DNA of 49,070 nucleotides, taken from positions 1 to 49,070 of the forward strand of contig DVJB01000016.1 of assembly GCA_018710845.1 (NCBI GenBank), given 5' to 3'. Source of the stretch: Candidatus Onthomonas avicola. GTDB taxonomy: Bacteria; Bacillota; Clostridia; Oscillospirales; Oscillospiraceae. Position numbers and translations under genes: made by a program. The notes beneath the pieces were generated by a model. The model saw only the letters and a program-made list of their open reading frames with translations. It made no database searches and was not told where the DNA came from. Shown one piece after another: positions 40,817 through 49,069 of this stretch (its first letter is position 1; every line of letters begins with the position of its first letter).

Positions 40817-41517
40817 CGCTGCGGCAGGGCCAGCTGCTCGAGGCCGCGCAGCGGGGGGACGAGGCGGCGCGGGAGACCCTGCTGGCGGAAAACGACAAGC
40901 TGATCTGGAGCATCGTGCGCCGCTATCTCGGTCGTGGAGCGGAGGCGGAGGATCTCTTCCAGCTCGGCTGCATCGGCTTTCTCAAGGCGCTGGAGAGCTT
41001 TGACCCGGACTACGGCACCCAGTTCTCCACCTATGCCGTCCCCAAGATCGCCGGGGAGATTCGCCGCTTCCTGCGCGACGACGGGCCGGTCAAGGTCAGC
41101 CGCACCCTGAAGGAGCAGGCGGTCCAGCTCCACACGGCCCGGGGACGGCTGACCGCCTCCCTCGGCCGGGAGCCGACGCTCTCTGAGCTGGCCGCGGAGA
41201 CCGGCCTGGCCCCGGAGGAGATCGCCGCAGCGGAGACGGCCACCGGCGCGGTCGCCTCCCTCCAGAGCGAGACAGTGGAGGGGCTCACCCTGGAGTCCGC
41301 GCTGGGGGACGAGGGGATCGAGGGGGAGATTGTCGAGTCGGTCTCCCTGCGCCAGGCGGTGGCGGAGCTGCCGGAGCGGGAGCGCACCGTGATCGCCCTG
41401 CGCTACTTTCGCGGCCTGACCCAGGAGAAGACCGCGCGCATTGTCGGCGTCAGCCAGGTGCAGATCTCCCGCATCGAGCGCCGCGCGGTGGAACACCTGC
41501 GGAAAAAGCTGGAATAG
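40813..41517 (+). CDS. sigF: RNA polymerase sigma-F factor
   Basis: This 234-residue sporulation sigma factor directs early forespore transcription. Region 2 contains DLFQLGCIGFLKALESFDPDYGTQFSTYAVPKI (from about residue 45), with the core-binding and -10 recognition residues. Region 4 ends in the helix-turn-helix LTQEKTARIVGVSQVQISRIE. The length fits SigF/SigG. The operon position after spoIIAB identifies it as SigF rather than SigG. Confidence 0.95.
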   Translation: MTLRQGQLLEAAQRGDEAARETLLAENDKLIWSIVRRYLGRGAEAEDLFQLGCIGFLKALESFDPDYGTQFSTYAVPKIAGEIRRFLRDDGPVKVSRTLKEQAVQLHTARGRLTASLGREPTLSELAAETGLAPEEIAAAETATGAVASLQSETVEGLTLESALGDEGIEGEIVESVSLRQAVAELPERERTVIALRYFRGLTQEKTARIVGVSQVQISRIERRAVEHLRKKLE

Positions 41518-41529
41518 CGGCGGCGGACA

Positions 41530-41538
41530 TGGTACAAT
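41530..41538 (+). promoter_or_regulatory. Extended -10 element before the HAD phosphatase
   Basis: TGGTACAAT is identical to the element at 7731. No convincing -35 is seen. Confidence 0.45.
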
Positions 41539-41575
41539 ACTCCTGCCCCGAAACGGGGCGAAGGAGGGTGATATC

Positions 41576-42229
41576 ATGGCCTACAATACTGTGATCTTCG
41601 ATATGGACGGCACCGTTCTCAACACGCTCGACGACCTCGCCGCCGCGGTGAACGCCGCGCTGGCCCACGCGGGCCTCCCGCCGGTGACGCTGGAGAAGGT
41701 GCGCGCCAGCGTCGGCAACGGCGTCCTCGTGCTGATGGACCAGATGCTCCCCTGGCCGCGGGAGGACGCGCGCTATCAGGAGGTGGCCGCCTGGTACCGC
41801 CGCTATTACGCCGCGCATAACCTGATTGAGACCAAGCCCTATCCCGGCATCCTCGACCTGCTCGAGCAGCTTCGCCGCCGGGGGGTCACGATGGCGGTGG
41901 TCTCCAACAAGCCGGACGAGGCGGTGGGACCCCTCAGTCGACACTTCTTCGGAGACTACATGGCCGTCTCCATGGGGGAGCACGCCGGCCTGCGGCGCAA
42001 GCCCTACCCCGACATGGTTCAGGAGGTCCTGCGCCGGCTCGGGAAGACCCCAGCGGAGTGTCTCTACGTCGGAGACTCCGAGGTGGACCGCGCCACCGCC
42101 GAAAACGCCGGGCTGGACTGCGCCAGCGTGACCTGGGGCTTCCGGGACCGGGCGCAGCTCGCCGCGCTGGGGCCGAAGTTCCTCCTCGACCGGCCGGAAG
42201 AGCTGCTGGCTGTTTTTGACAGGGACTGA
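41576..42229 (+). CDS. HAD-family phosphatase (phosphoglycolate phosphatase-like)
   Basis: This 217-residue haloacid dehalogenase-type phosphatase has motif I as FDMDGTVLNT (nucleophile Asp in position 1 of DxDGT), motif II near AVVSNKP, motif III with the lysine of RRKPYPD, and motif IV as YVGDSEVDRATAENAGL. The alpha-helical cap between motifs I and II resembles Gph/PGP enzymes. It probably acts on phosphoglycolate or a related small phosphoester. The start ATG 41576 follows AAGGAGG; earlier in-frame codons overlap sigF and lack a site. It may be transcribed from the element at 41530. Confidence 0.88.
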   Translation: MAYNTVIFDMDGTVLNTLDDLAAAVNAALAHAGLPPVTLEKVRASVGNGVLVLMDQMLPWPREDARYQEVAAWYRRYYAAHNLIETKPYPGILDLLEQLRRRGVTMAVVSNKPDEAVGPLSRHFFGDYMAVSMGEHAGLRRKPYPDMVQEVLRRLGKTPAECLYVGDSEVDRATAENAGLDCASVTWGFRDRAQLAALGPKFLLDRPEELLAVFDRD

Positions 42230-42238
42230 TAGGAAAGA

Positions 42239-42284
42239 CAGGACGCATTTCCCGAGTCGTTTCCCGGGAAATGCGTCCTGTTTG
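42239..42284 (+). terminator. Terminator between convergent genes
   Basis: The arms CAGGACGCATTTCCC (42239-42253) and GGGAAATGCGTCCTG (42266-42280) form a perfect 15-bp stem. The T run is short on the plus strand, and the element can serve both directions. Confidence 0.8.
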
Positions 42285-42300
42285 TCTGAAGGGGCGGGAA

Positions 42301-42573
42301 TCACCTGCGCACCAGCTTGTCCAGCAGGTCGGTGATCTCCTGCAATTTCTCCTCTGCCTCGGCGTCGCCGGCCTGCATCGCCTCGCGCACGCAGTGGGAC
42401 ATGTGGGCCTTGAGCACCTCGGCGTTCACCCGCGAGAGGATGGACTGCGTGGCCATCAGCTGGTTGGAGATGTCCACGCAGTACCGGTCCTCCTCCACCA
42501 TGCGCAGAATGCCGTCGATCTGTCCGCGCGCGGTCTTGAGCAGGCGGGTGACTTTGCTCTGGTCCGCCTTCAC
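42301..42573 (-). CDS. csoR: CsoR-family copper-sensing repressor
   Basis: This 90-residue all-alpha regulator has the Cu(I) ligands Cys32, His57 and Cys61 with the canonical spacing of 25 and 4 residues (YCVDISNQL and AHMSHC). [19 protein letters not shown] carries the conserved DNA-contacting basic residues. Copper binding releases it from its operator. It starts with GTG at 42573, overlapping the copA stop (GTGA); the site upstream is weak, so translation depends on coupling. A longer frame to 42747 runs inside copA and is rejected. It is the last gene of a copA-csoR operon and probably represses it through the site at 45186. Confidence 0.9.
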   Translation of the reverse strand: MKADQSKVTRLLKTARGQIDGILRMVEEDRYCVDISNQLMATQSILSRVNAEVLKAHMSHCVREAMQAGDAEAEEKLQEITDLLDKLVRR

Positions 42574-42779
42574 CGGACGGAGACCACTTCGTAGCCCGCG
42601 CCGGTGACGGCGTCGGAGAGCACCTGGTCGTCCACCGGGGCGGACAGAGTACAGGTGGCGGTCTTGGCGTCCAGGTCGACGGTGCAGGCGCTCACGCCCT
42701 CGAGGGCGGAGAGGGCCTTCTCCACGGTGGCCTTGCAGTGCTGGCACATCATGCCGTTGACAGTGAGTGTTTTGGTCAT
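42570..42779 (-). other. Possible internal translation start giving CopZ-like chaperone
   Basis: Within the copA frame, the ATG at 42779 is preceded by AAAGGAG 11 nt upstream on the minus strand. Translation from it would give a 69-residue HMA protein with MCQHC, the size of CopZ. Whether it is used cannot be seen from sequence. Confidence 0.5.
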
Positions 42780-45134
42780 GGTGACATCTTCTCCTTTTGC
42801 TTGGTTTGGAATGGGGCAGGCTTGGCTGAGCACCTCCGGCTCGACGGGCGCGGAGACGCCTTCGGGATATTTGGGGCGGAAGAGGCGCAGGCGCAGGGCG
42901 TTGGAGACCACGCAGACCGAGCTGAGGCTCATCGCCGCGGCGCCGAACATCGGGCTGAGCTGCCAGTCGAGCAGGGGATAGAACACGCCGGCGGCCAGCG
43001 GGATGCCGAGGCAGTTGTAGCAGAAGGCCCAGAACAGGTTCTGCCGGATGTTCCGGATCACCTTGCGCGAGAGCTGCACCGCGCCCGCCGCATCGGTGAG
43101 GTCGGATTTGACCAGCACCACGTCCGCCGACTCGATCGCCACGTCGGTGCCTGCGCCGATGGCGATGCCCACGTCCGCCCGGGCGAGGGCGGGGGCGTCG
43201 TTGATGCCGTCGCCCACCATGGCGACCGTCTTGCCCTCGGCCTGCAGGCGGGCGATCTGCCGCTCCTTGTCCTGCGGGAGCACCTCGGCGACCACCTGGC
43301 GGATGCCGAGCGGGGCGGCGACGGCGCGGGCGGTGCGGGCGTTGTCTCCGGTGAGCATGACCACCTCGATCCCCTCGCTCTGCAACGCGTGGATGGCGCG
43401 CGCGCTCGTCTCCTTCGCCAGGTCCGCCACGGCGATGGTGCCGAGATAGCGCCCGTCCTCACTGAAGTAGAGCGGGGTCTTGCCGCTGTCGGCGAGGGCT
43501 TCCGCCTGCGCCGCGTCGATCTGCACGCCCAGCTCCGCCATCAGGCGGCGGTTGCCGGCGGCATAGGCGTGCTGTCCGATGCGGGCGGTGAGTCCGAGGC
43601 CGGGCTTGGCCTGGAAGTCCCGCACCGGCCGGGTCTCGGTCCCGCGCGCCTGGGCGAGGGTGACGATTGCCTCCGCCAGCGGGTGCTCCGAGGCGGCCTC
43701 CAGCGAGGCGGCCAGGCCGAGCAGCTCCTCCTCGCCGCGCCCGGCGGCGGGCAGCAGGTCGGTCACCTGGGGCTTGCCGCGGGTGATGGTGCCGGTCTTG
43801 TCCAGCACAATGGTGTTCACCTTGTGCAGCGTCTCCAGGCTCTCGGCGGACTTGAAGAGGATGCCCAGCTCCGCGCCCTTGCCGGTGCCCACCATGATGG
43901 CCACCGGCGTGGCCAGTCCGAGCGCGCAGGGGCAGGAGATCACCACCACTGACATCGCGGCGGTGAGGGCGGAGGTGACCGAGCTGGTCACCAGCATCCA
44001 GACGACGGCGGTCACCAGCGCGATGCCGAGCACGACGGGGACAAAGATGCCCGCCACCCGGTCAGCCAGCTTGGCGATGGGCGCCTTGGAGGCGGAGGCC
44101 TCCTCCACCAGGTGGATGATCTGCGCGAGCGTCGTGTCCTCCCCGACGCGGGAGGCGGTGAAGGTGAAGGTGCCGTTGCCGTTGATCGTGCCGCCGGAGA
44201 CCTTGTCGCCCGGGTGTTTCTCCGCCGGGATGGGCTCGCCGGTCAGAGCGGACTCGTCGACAGAGGTGGAGCCCTCCTCCACGACGCCGTCCACCGGGAT
44301 GGATTGGCCCGGCCGGACCACGATGCGGTCGCCCACCTGCACCTCTTCGATGGGCACCTCCGTCTCCGCGCCGCCGCGCAGGACGCGAGCCGTCTTGGGC
44401 TGAAGCCCGATCAGGTGGCGGATGGCGTCCGAGGTCTTGCCCTTGCTGCGCGTCTCCAGATACTTGCCGACGTCGATCAGGGTGAGAATCATGCCGGCGG
44501 ACTCGATATAGAGGTGGTTCATCTGGTACTCGTGCGCCGTCTCCAGATCGCCCCGCCCGAGGGCGGCGGCAATGACAAAGAGGGCGTAGACGGAGTAGAT
44601 CATGCCGGCCGCCGCGCCGATGGCGATCAGCGAGTCCATGTTGGGCGCGCGCCGCGCGAGGGAGCGGAAACCGTTGGTGAAGTACTTGTCGTTCAGATAG
44701 AGGATGGGGAGGACCAGGATGAGCTGGGCGAGGGCATAGACCATCGCGTTTTCCGCTCCGGTCAGAAAGCCGGGCAGCGGCAGGCCCATCATGTGCCCCA
44801 TGCCGAGGTAGAACAGGGGGACCAGAAAGACGACGGACCAGATCAGCCGGTGGCGCATCGCGCGGATCTCCTGGTCTACGAGCACCTGCGGGTCGGCCTG
44901 GGCAGCCTGCTTCCGGGCGCTGCCCCCGGTGGGGGAGGCGCCATAGCCGGCCTGCTCCACCGCCTGGCAGATCTGCTCGACGGAGAGGACGGACTCGTCA
45001 AACTCCGCCGTCATGCTGTTGGCCAGCAGGTTGACGCTGGCGGACCGGATGCCCGGCAGGGCGTTTACCGCGCGCTCCACATGGGCGCTGCAGGCGGCGC
45101 AGCTCATGCCGGTGATGGCAAAGGACTGTTTCAT
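42570..45134 (-). CDS. copA: Copper-exporting P-type ATPase with N- and C-terminal HMA domains
   Basis: This 854-residue P1B-type ATPase exports Cu(I). The N-terminal HMA domain has the CxxC as GMSCAAC (Cys12, Cys15). Eight membrane helices include the CPC motif (ISCPCALG). The phosphorylation site is [11 protein letters not shown], the HP motif ASEHPLAEA and the hinge [18 protein letters not shown]. After the last helix a linker leads to a second HMA domain ([20 protein letters not shown]), which equals a CopZ chaperone in length. An ATG with AAAGGAG upstream precedes this domain (42779), so a separate chaperone may also be made. The start ATG 45134 lies behind GGAGG. Confidence 0.95.
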   Translation of the reverse strand: MKQSFAITGMSCAACSAHVERAVNALPGIRSASVNLLANSMTAEFDESVLSVEQICQAVEQAGYGASPTGGSARKQAAQADPQVLVDQEIRAMRHRLIWSVVFLVPLFYLGMGHMMGLPLPGFLTGAENAMVYALAQLILVLPILYLNDKYFTNGFRSLARRAPNMDSLIAIGAAAGMIYSVYALFVIAAALGRGDLETAHEYQMNHLYIESAGMILTLIDVGKYLETRSKGKTSDAIRHLIGLQPKTARVLRGGAETEVPIEEVQVGDRIVVRPGQSIPVDGVVEEGSTSVDESALTGEPIPAEKHPGDKVSGGTINGNGTFTFTASRVGEDTTLAQIIHLVEEASASKAPIAKLADRVAGIFVPVVLGIALVTAVVWMLVTSSVTSALTAAMSVVVISCPCALGLATPVAIMVGTGKGAELGILFKSAESLETLHKVNTIVLDKTGTITRGKPQVTDLLPAAGRGEEELLGLAASLEAASEHPLAEAIVTLAQARGTETRPVRDFQAKPGLGLTARIGQHAYAAGNRRLMAELGVQIDAAQAEALADSGKTPLYFSEDGRYLGTIAVADLAKETSARAIHALQSEGIEVVMLTGDNARTARAVAAPLGIRQVVAEVLPQDKERQIARLQAEGKTVAMVGDGINDAPALARADVGIAIGAGTDVAIESADVVLVKSDLTDAAGAVQLSRKVIRNIRQNLFWAFCYNCLGIPLAAGVFYPLLDWQLSPMFGAAAMSLSSVCVVSNALRLRLFRPKYPEGVSAPVEPEVLSQACPIPNQAKGEDVTMTKTLTVNGMMCQHCKATVEKALSALEGVSACTVDLDAKTATCTLSAPVDDQVLSDAVTGAGYEVVSVR

Positions 45135-45185
45135 ATGCGGGATCGACCTCCATTTTCTGCGGCAGCCGAAAACCTGGGGAGAATT

Positions 45186-45203
45186 ACCCCACCCCAGGGG
45201 GGT
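45186..45203 (-). promoter_or_regulatory. Candidate CsoR operator
   Basis: A C/G-tract near-palindrome (ACCCC...GGGGT arms, 18 bp) sits just downstream of the copA -10 element. CsoR operators are typically pseudo-palindromes of C and G tracts. Confidence 0.55.
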
Positions 45204-45215
45204 GTCTGTGAGAGT

Positions 45216-45244
45216 AATATAACACCGCCGGCGGCGTCTGTCAA
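45216..45244 (-). promoter_or_regulatory. Promoter of copA-csoR
   Basis: On the minus strand TTGACA (complement of 45239-45244) and TATATT (complement of 45216-45221) are spaced 17 bp. The -35 overlaps the last codon and stop of the upstream GntR-family gene. Confidence 0.82.
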
Positions 45245-45966
45245 GACCTCTTTTCCGGCGGTGCGCTCTCTGCCTCCGCCTCCTGGCCGCTGGGCGTTGA
45301 AAGCTGGTAGCAAAACTCGGCAGAGTGGCGGAGATAGTCGTCCATGATGGCGGAAGCCTGCTCGCGCTCGTGCTTGCGCAGGGCGAGCAGCAGGAGATCG
45401 AAGTAGTACAGCAGCCCATGATAGACGAGATTCCAATTGTCCACGCAGGGATAGCTGGCCAGCTCCCGCAGGAAGTTTTCCGCCAGTTCGGTCAGGATTG
45501 GGTTGTGGAATGGGGTGGCGAGGGCGTAGTGAAATTCCATCGCCAGGTGAATCAGGCGTTTCCACGCGCCGGGCTCCAGTGTGTGCAGTTCCCTGGCGGT
45601 CTGCTCCAGTGCCAGCAGGCTGCCCTCTTCAATCCCGCAGGCGAGGTTACCGCACAGCGAGGGCCAGACCAGACGGGCAAATTCCATCAGATGGCGCAGG
45701 CGCTCCGGCGACTGCATCGGAACCGCCGCCTCCAGCGCGGACAGGTCGAGGGAGCGCAGATAGGTCCCCTTGCCGCGTACGCTCTCCACGATGCCGAGCG
45801 CGCCGAGCTGCTGCAGGGCGCTGCGCACGCTGGTACGGCTGACGCCCAGCGTCTGGCAGAGCTGATGCTCCGAGGGGAGCCGGCTGCCCAGCGGCCATGA
45901 GCCGTCGCGAATGTTCTGACACAGATAGGAGATAATTTGATTGGTTACGTTGGATACCACGGCCAT
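45241..45966 (-). CDS. GntR-family transcriptional regulator (FadR/FCD type)
   Basis: This 241-residue regulator has an N-terminal winged helix ([29 protein letters not shown], then [13 protein letters not shown]; residues 25-70) and an all-helical C-terminal FCD-like domain, which usually binds small acids or sugars and often a metal. The start ATG 45966 has GGAGGG 6 nt upstream. No metabolic gene is adjacent, so its targets are unknown; the GRE cluster is 7 kb away and has its own AraC regulator. Its terminal codons contain the copA -35. It is likely autoregulated through the palindrome at 46048. Confidence 0.88.
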   Translation of the reverse strand: MAVVSNVTNQIISYLCQNIRDGSWPLGSRLPSEHQLCQTLGVSRTSVRSALQQLGALGIVESVRGKGTYLRSLDLSALEAAVPMQSPERLRHLMEFARLVWPSLCGNLACGIEEGSLLALEQTARELHTLEPGAWKRLIHLAMEFHYALATPFHNPILTELAENFLRELASYPCVDNWNLVYHGLLYYFDLLLLALRKHEREQASAIMDDYLRHSAEFCYQLSTPSGQEAEAESAPPEKRS

Positions 45967-46047
45967 GCCTGCCCTCCAAGCCCGTGCCGAATCTCCTGCG
46001 CAGGCTGGGAGGATCAGCAAAAAAATTTACCTTTCTCCTGACGTCTA

Positions 46048-46064
46048 CACGGCAGGCTGCCGTG
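46048..46064 (-). promoter_or_regulatory. Palindrome in the GntR-gene leader (candidate operator)
   Basis: The arms CACGGCA and TGCCGTG are perfect with a 3-nt centre. The site lies between the promoter at 46099 and the start codon at 45966. Confidence 0.45.
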
Positions 46065-46098
46065 CAGATAGAACGTTTAAGACTGGTTTCTGGCCCAT

Positions 46099-46127
46099 AT
46101 TATAGCGAGAGCTGTCCGAAAAGGCAA
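46099..46127 (-). promoter_or_regulatory. Promoter of the GntR-family gene
   Basis: On the minus strand TTGCCT (complement of 46122-46127) and a perfect TATAAT (complement of 46099-46104) are spaced 17 bp. Confidence 0.78.
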
Positions 46128-46173
46128 GCAATATTTTATGCCGCTCCAGGGGAGAGGAGGCGCTGCGCGCGGC

Positions 46174-46214
46174 AAAAACAGGGCGGCCAGAGCTCCCGGA
46201 GAACCCTGGCCGCC
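46174..46214 (-). terminator. Terminator of the DUF378 gene
   Basis: The arms GGCGGCCAG (46182-46190) and CTGGCCGCC (46206-46214) are perfect. On the minus strand the stem is followed by CTGTTTTTG. Confidence 0.78.
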
Positions 46215-46250
46215 GGACCTGCCCGGCGAACGCGCCGGATGAGCAGGGGG

Positions 46251-46466
46251 TTAATGCGCAGCTTCCGTGCGCGCGGTGTCCGTGTTGCGAAACAGTAGCG
46301 AGATGCACCAGATCGCGCACAGGCCGACAACGGTGTAGACGATCCGGCTGATCAGGCTGTCCGAGCCGCCGAACAGAAACGCGACCAGGTCGAAGCGAAA
46401 CAGGCCGATCAGGCCCCAGTTCAGACCTCCGATGATGGTCAGGATCAGAGTGATCTTGTCGAGCAT
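46251..46466 (-). CDS. DUF378 family membrane protein (YuzA-like)
   Basis: This 71-residue protein has two transmembrane helices. The first carries the family signature TIIGGLNWGLIGLF followed by DLVAFLFGG, and the second is RIVYTVVGLCAIWCISLLF. DUF378 proteins are widespread in Firmicutes; their function is unknown. The start ATG 46466 follows GGAGGGAG. It is flanked by a terminator at 46174 and appears monocistronic. Confidence 0.9.
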   Translation of the reverse strand: MLDKITLILTIIGGLNWGLIGLFRFDLVAFLFGGSDSLISRIVYTVVGLCAIWCISLLFRNTDTARTEAAH

Positions 46467-46569
46467 AGTAGTTCTCCCTCCTCCGCTGGGAAGCTCATGG
46501 CGTCCACGACGTTACTATGGCCGCTGCGGGGGAGAAATATGCGCTGGAAAAAATTTCCGCACGCGCCGC

Positions 46570-46800
46570 TCAACGCTCCTCCTCCGGACCGGTGAGGGAG
46601 AAGTCCTCCGCGCGCAGGCGGCTGAAGTCGGGCGCGAGCTGGGCGGGCGGTGTACGGCGGAAGGGGTCATAGGAAAAGCTGCGGCAGTGGCTGCCGCCGT
46701 CCACCACGCCCTTTTTCGGGCAGAGCACCGACTGCCCATCCAACGCCTCGCCGTGCTGACAGTAGGCACAGCGCGGCTCAATCTCGCTTCGAAACAGCAT
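46570..46800 (-). CDS. Small cysteine-rich (zinc-ribbon-like) hypothetical protein
   Basis: This 76-residue protein has CAYC near residue 12, a further Cys in VLCPKKG and another in SHCRSF, a pattern consistent with a small metal-binding fold. The segment YDPFRRTPP follows. The tail is acidic. The start ATG 46800 has GGAGGG 8 nt upstream. I recognise no named family, though similar proteins seem common in this type of clostridium (memory-based, unverified). Longer in-frame extensions overlap the upstream gene antiparallel and lack a site. Confidence 0.65.
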   Translation of the reverse strand: MLFRSEIEPRCAYCQHGEALDGQSVLCPKKGVVDGGSHCRSFSYDPFRRTPPAQLAPDFSRLRAEDFSLTGPEEER

Positions 46801-46847
46801 AGGAAGTCCCTCCTCTCCGGCCGGGCCGGAAAATCTCTTTGCCATGA

Positions 46848-47912
46848 TTATAACCGCTCTGCCTGTCTTTTTCCAGCTCTTTTTGACAGCAGAAGGACTG
46901 CAACCAGGGCCAGCGCGCCGGCGATGAGCGAGAGGGGAGGCTGCGTCTCCACCCGGCCGGCGCCCGTAGAGACCGGCATCCACGCCGGGAACAGCCCCAG
47001 CACCAGCCAGACCAGCCCGGCGGAGATCGCCCCCTGCAGCGCCTTGGCGCGCAGGTAGGGGGCGAGCGGCAGGCCGCTGCCCTCCAGCAGAGCGGCGGTC
47101 TGGCAGTGGACGCACAGGCCGCCCCAGCCGAGCAGAAAGGCGGCGATCGCCATGGCGGCTCTCCGGTCACCTAGCCCCTCCAGCGAGCAGATGCCGTTGG
47201 AGAGCTCGCAGATCCCCCGCAGCAGCGCGCGCAGCCAGTCCGGCAGGGACAGGCCGGCCGTGACGGCCTCCGCCAGGCCGAGAAAGACGCCGAAGAGCAC
47301 GATGTACGCGCACACCTGGAGGGTGGACTCCAGCGCCCGGCGCACGCTGCGCGGCAGGAGCGCGCCCTCCCGGCGTGTCCGCGGGGCGGGGGAGGCTGTC
47401 CGGACGGGGGAGGCATCCTCGCGCGGCCCGCGCAGGAGGACGCCCACCAGCAGCGCGGCCGTCAGATGCGCCGCCAGCAGCAGCGCCCCGGCCGCGAGGC
47501 TCCCGAAGACGGAGACCCCCGCCACCGAGAGGACGAACGCGGGTCCGGCGTTGTTACAAAAGCGCAGCAGGCGCTCGCTCTCGGCCCGGGAGCAGGCGCC
47601 CTCTTCCAGCAGTGTGCGCGCCGTGCCCGCCCCGACCGGATAGCCGCCCACCATGCCGAGGGCCAGGGCCGCACCGCCCGCACCGCCGACGTGAAAGAGC
47701 GGCCGCATCATCGGCGCAAGTCTGCGGCCCAGCCACTGGGCCAGCCCCAGCCCGATGGCCAGCTCCGAGAGGACAAAATAGGGAAACAGAGACGGGATAA
47801 TCACCCGCGCGCACAGCGCCAGCCCCTCCTGTGCCGCCTCCGCTCCGGCCTGTGGAAAGCACAGCAGCGCGGCCGCGTAGACGGCGGCAGCCGCCACGGC
47901 AAACAGATGCAT
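46848..47912 (-). CDS. Sporulation integral membrane protein YlbJ-like (nucleoside recognition domain)
   Basis: This 354-residue membrane protein has about eight hydrophobic segments and two Gate (nucleoside recognition) domains. Characteristic segments are VIIPSLFPYFVLSELAIGLGL, written here in part, GMVGGYPVGAGTA and LLRFCNNAGPAFVLSV, which match YlbJ/SpoVM-associated type sporulation proteins. YlbJ is under sigma-E control in Bacillus and is needed for heat-resistant spores. I choose ATG 47912 with AAAGGGG 11 nt upstream. GTG at 47924 is possible but overlaps that site. The cytoplasmic loop around residue 165-195 is Arg/Pro-rich. Confidence 0.85.
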   Translation of the reverse strand: MHLFAVAAAAVYAAALLCFPQAGAEAAQEGLALCARVIIPSLFPYFVLSELAIGLGLAQWLGRRLAPMMRPLFHVGGAGGAALALGMVGGYPVGAGTARTLLEEGACSRAESERLLRFCNNAGPAFVLSVAGVSVFGSLAAGALLLAAHLTAALLVGVLLRGPREDASPVRTASPAPRTRREGALLPRSVRRALESTLQVCAYIVLFGVFLGLAEAVTAGLSLPDWLRALLRGICELSNGICSLEGLGDRRAAMAIAAFLLGWGGLCVHCQTAALLEGSGLPLAPYLRAKALQGAISAGLVWLVLGLFPAWMPVSTGAGRVETQPPLSLIAGALALVAVLLLSKRAGKRQAERL

Positions 47913-47991
47913 GTCGTCCAACACCCCTTTCCGGCACCTGATAAAGTATGGTATGGCGCGCGGGCGGGGGATAGACCGGAGTGGCCGCCTG

Positions 47992-48000
47992 TGCTATACT
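47992..48000 (+). promoter_or_regulatory. Extended -10 element before the DUF1624 gene
   Basis: TGCTATACT fits an extended -10 (TGnTATAAT). No -35 is clear. It lies 42 bp before the start codon. Confidence 0.45.
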
Positions 48001-48042
48001 GAAAGCGCCGCGCCCGCGCGGCGGCGAAAGGGGAGAGATTGC

Positions 48043-48795
48043 ATGGAACAACCGTCCCGATACCATCTCATCGACGGCCTGCGCGGCCTGGCGGTGGTGA
48101 ATATGGTGGCCTATCACTTCCTGTTTGACGTATACATTCTCTACGGTCTGCTGCCCGGCTGGCGGGAGATCGGCGCAGTCCGTCTCTGGCAGCAGGGGAT
48201 CTGCTGGACCTTTATCCTGATCTCCGGCCTGAGCTGGCATCTCAGCCGACACCGGGTGCGAAACGGGCTGTTGGTGAACGCCTGCGGGCTGATCGTGACG
48301 GCGGTCACCGTGCTGGTCACGCCGGGACAGGCGATCTGGTTCGGCGTGCTCAACCTGCTCGGGTGCAGCCTGCTGCTGGCCACATGGGCCGCGCCGCTGC
48401 TGCGGCGGATCCCGCCGGCGGCCGGACTGATTGCCAGCTTTCTGATCTTTCTGCTCACGCGGGAAGTCTCACGCGGGGTGATCTCGCTGGGCGGCACGGT
48501 GCTGGCAGAGCTGCCGGAATGGCTCTACACCTCCGGCTGGCTCACCGTCTTTGGCTTTCCGGCGCCGGGTTTTACCTCCAGCGACTATTTCCCGCTCCTG
48601 CCGTGGCTGTTTCTCTATCTGGCCGGCTGGTTTGCCGGCCGTCTGCTGCTGCGACGGCCGCCGCGCGTCCTGTCTGTCCGGGTGCCCCTGCTCGGCTGGG
48701 TCGGACGGCACAGCCTGCTGATCTATATGATTCATCAGCCGGTGGCGGTGGTGGCCGCCATGGCGGTATCTCAGCTGATGCAGCAGGGCGTCTGA
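48043..48795 (+). CDS. DUF1624 / heparan-alpha-glucosaminide N-acetyltransferase-like membrane protein
   Basis: This 250-residue polytopic protein has about seven transmembrane helices. The N-terminal RYHLIDGLRGLAVVNMVAYHFLFD signature (RLxxIDxxRGxA type) is that of the DUF1624/acyltransferase-3-like membrane family, and the His in the first helix is the usual conserved residue. A late motif GRHSLLIYMIHQPV is shared with acyltransferases of this fold. It may transfer acyl groups to an envelope glycan, but no substrate is known for bacterial members. The start ATG 48043 follows AAAGGGGAGAG. Confidence 0.85.
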   Translation: MEQPSRYHLIDGLRGLAVVNMVAYHFLFDVYILYGLLPGWREIGAVRLWQQGICWTFILISGLSWHLSRHRVRNGLLVNACGLIVTAVTVLVTPGQAIWFGVLNLLGCSLLLATWAAPLLRRIPPAAGLIASFLIFLLTREVSRGVISLGGTVLAELPEWLYTSGWLTVFGFPAPGFTSSDYFPLLPWLFLYLAGWFAGRLLLRRPPRVLSVRVPLLGWVGRHSLLIYMIHQPVAVVAAMAVSQLMQQGV

Positions 48796-48819
48796 CAGGG
48801 ACTATTCAAAAAATGAGAG

Positions 48820-48854
48820 AATGGTCCGGCCGCCACGACGGCGGCCGGACCATT
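48820..48854 (+). terminator. Strong hairpin downstream of the DUF1624 gene
   Basis: The arms AATGGTCCGGCCGCC (48820-48834) and GGCGGCCGGACCATT (48840-48854) form a perfect 15-bp stem. A T run is absent on the plus strand. On the minus strand CTCATTTTTTGA follows, so it may mainly stop minus-strand transcription. Confidence 0.6.
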
Positions 48855-48881
48855 CAGACTATCAAAAAAGGTCTCACCGAG

Positions 48882-49069
48882 TTTGGCTCGAAGAGCCAAA
48901 TGGAGTCCAATTCATTTTTGGCACGGGCATGTACCGGGCCAAAAATACTAATAGTCCGGCAAGTGTGCGGATTTTTGGAACAAAAATCCGTGCGCGCAGT
49001 CGGACTGCAGACTCGCGCAAATGCTTGCATTTGCGCGAAAGGCTGTCAAAAACACTTTTTTGACAGCCT
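48882..49069. repeat. Array of consecutive near-perfect hairpins
   Basis: Six inverted repeats follow one another: 48882-48900 (TTTGGCTC/GAGCCAAA, loop GAA), 48915-48945 (TTTTTGGC/GCCAAAAA with inner CGG/CCG), 48968-48990 (CGGATTTTTG/CAAAAATCCG, loop GAA), 48996-49008 (GCAGT/ACTGC), 49014-49037 (11-bp arms CGCGCAAATGC) and 49040-49069 (13-bp arms AGGCTGTCAAAAA). Together they fill most of the last 190 bases. The only open frame across them (48821-49063) has no ribosome binding site. It could be a structured RNA, a repeated intergenic element or a mobile-element end, and may continue beyond the window. Confidence 0.75.

Noticed and set aside
42738-43952. 404-residue plus-strand open frame within copA
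   Set aside because: It lies antisense to a clear P-type ATPase, has low complexity, and has no ribosome binding site.
45241-45966. GntR-family gene as the regulator of the GRE cluster
   Set aside because: It lies 7 kb away beyond several unrelated operons, and an AraC gene is directly divergent from the cluster.
48821-49063. 80-residue open frame across the terminal hairpins
   Set aside because: No start site or family resemblance; the DNA is explained by successive inverted repeats.
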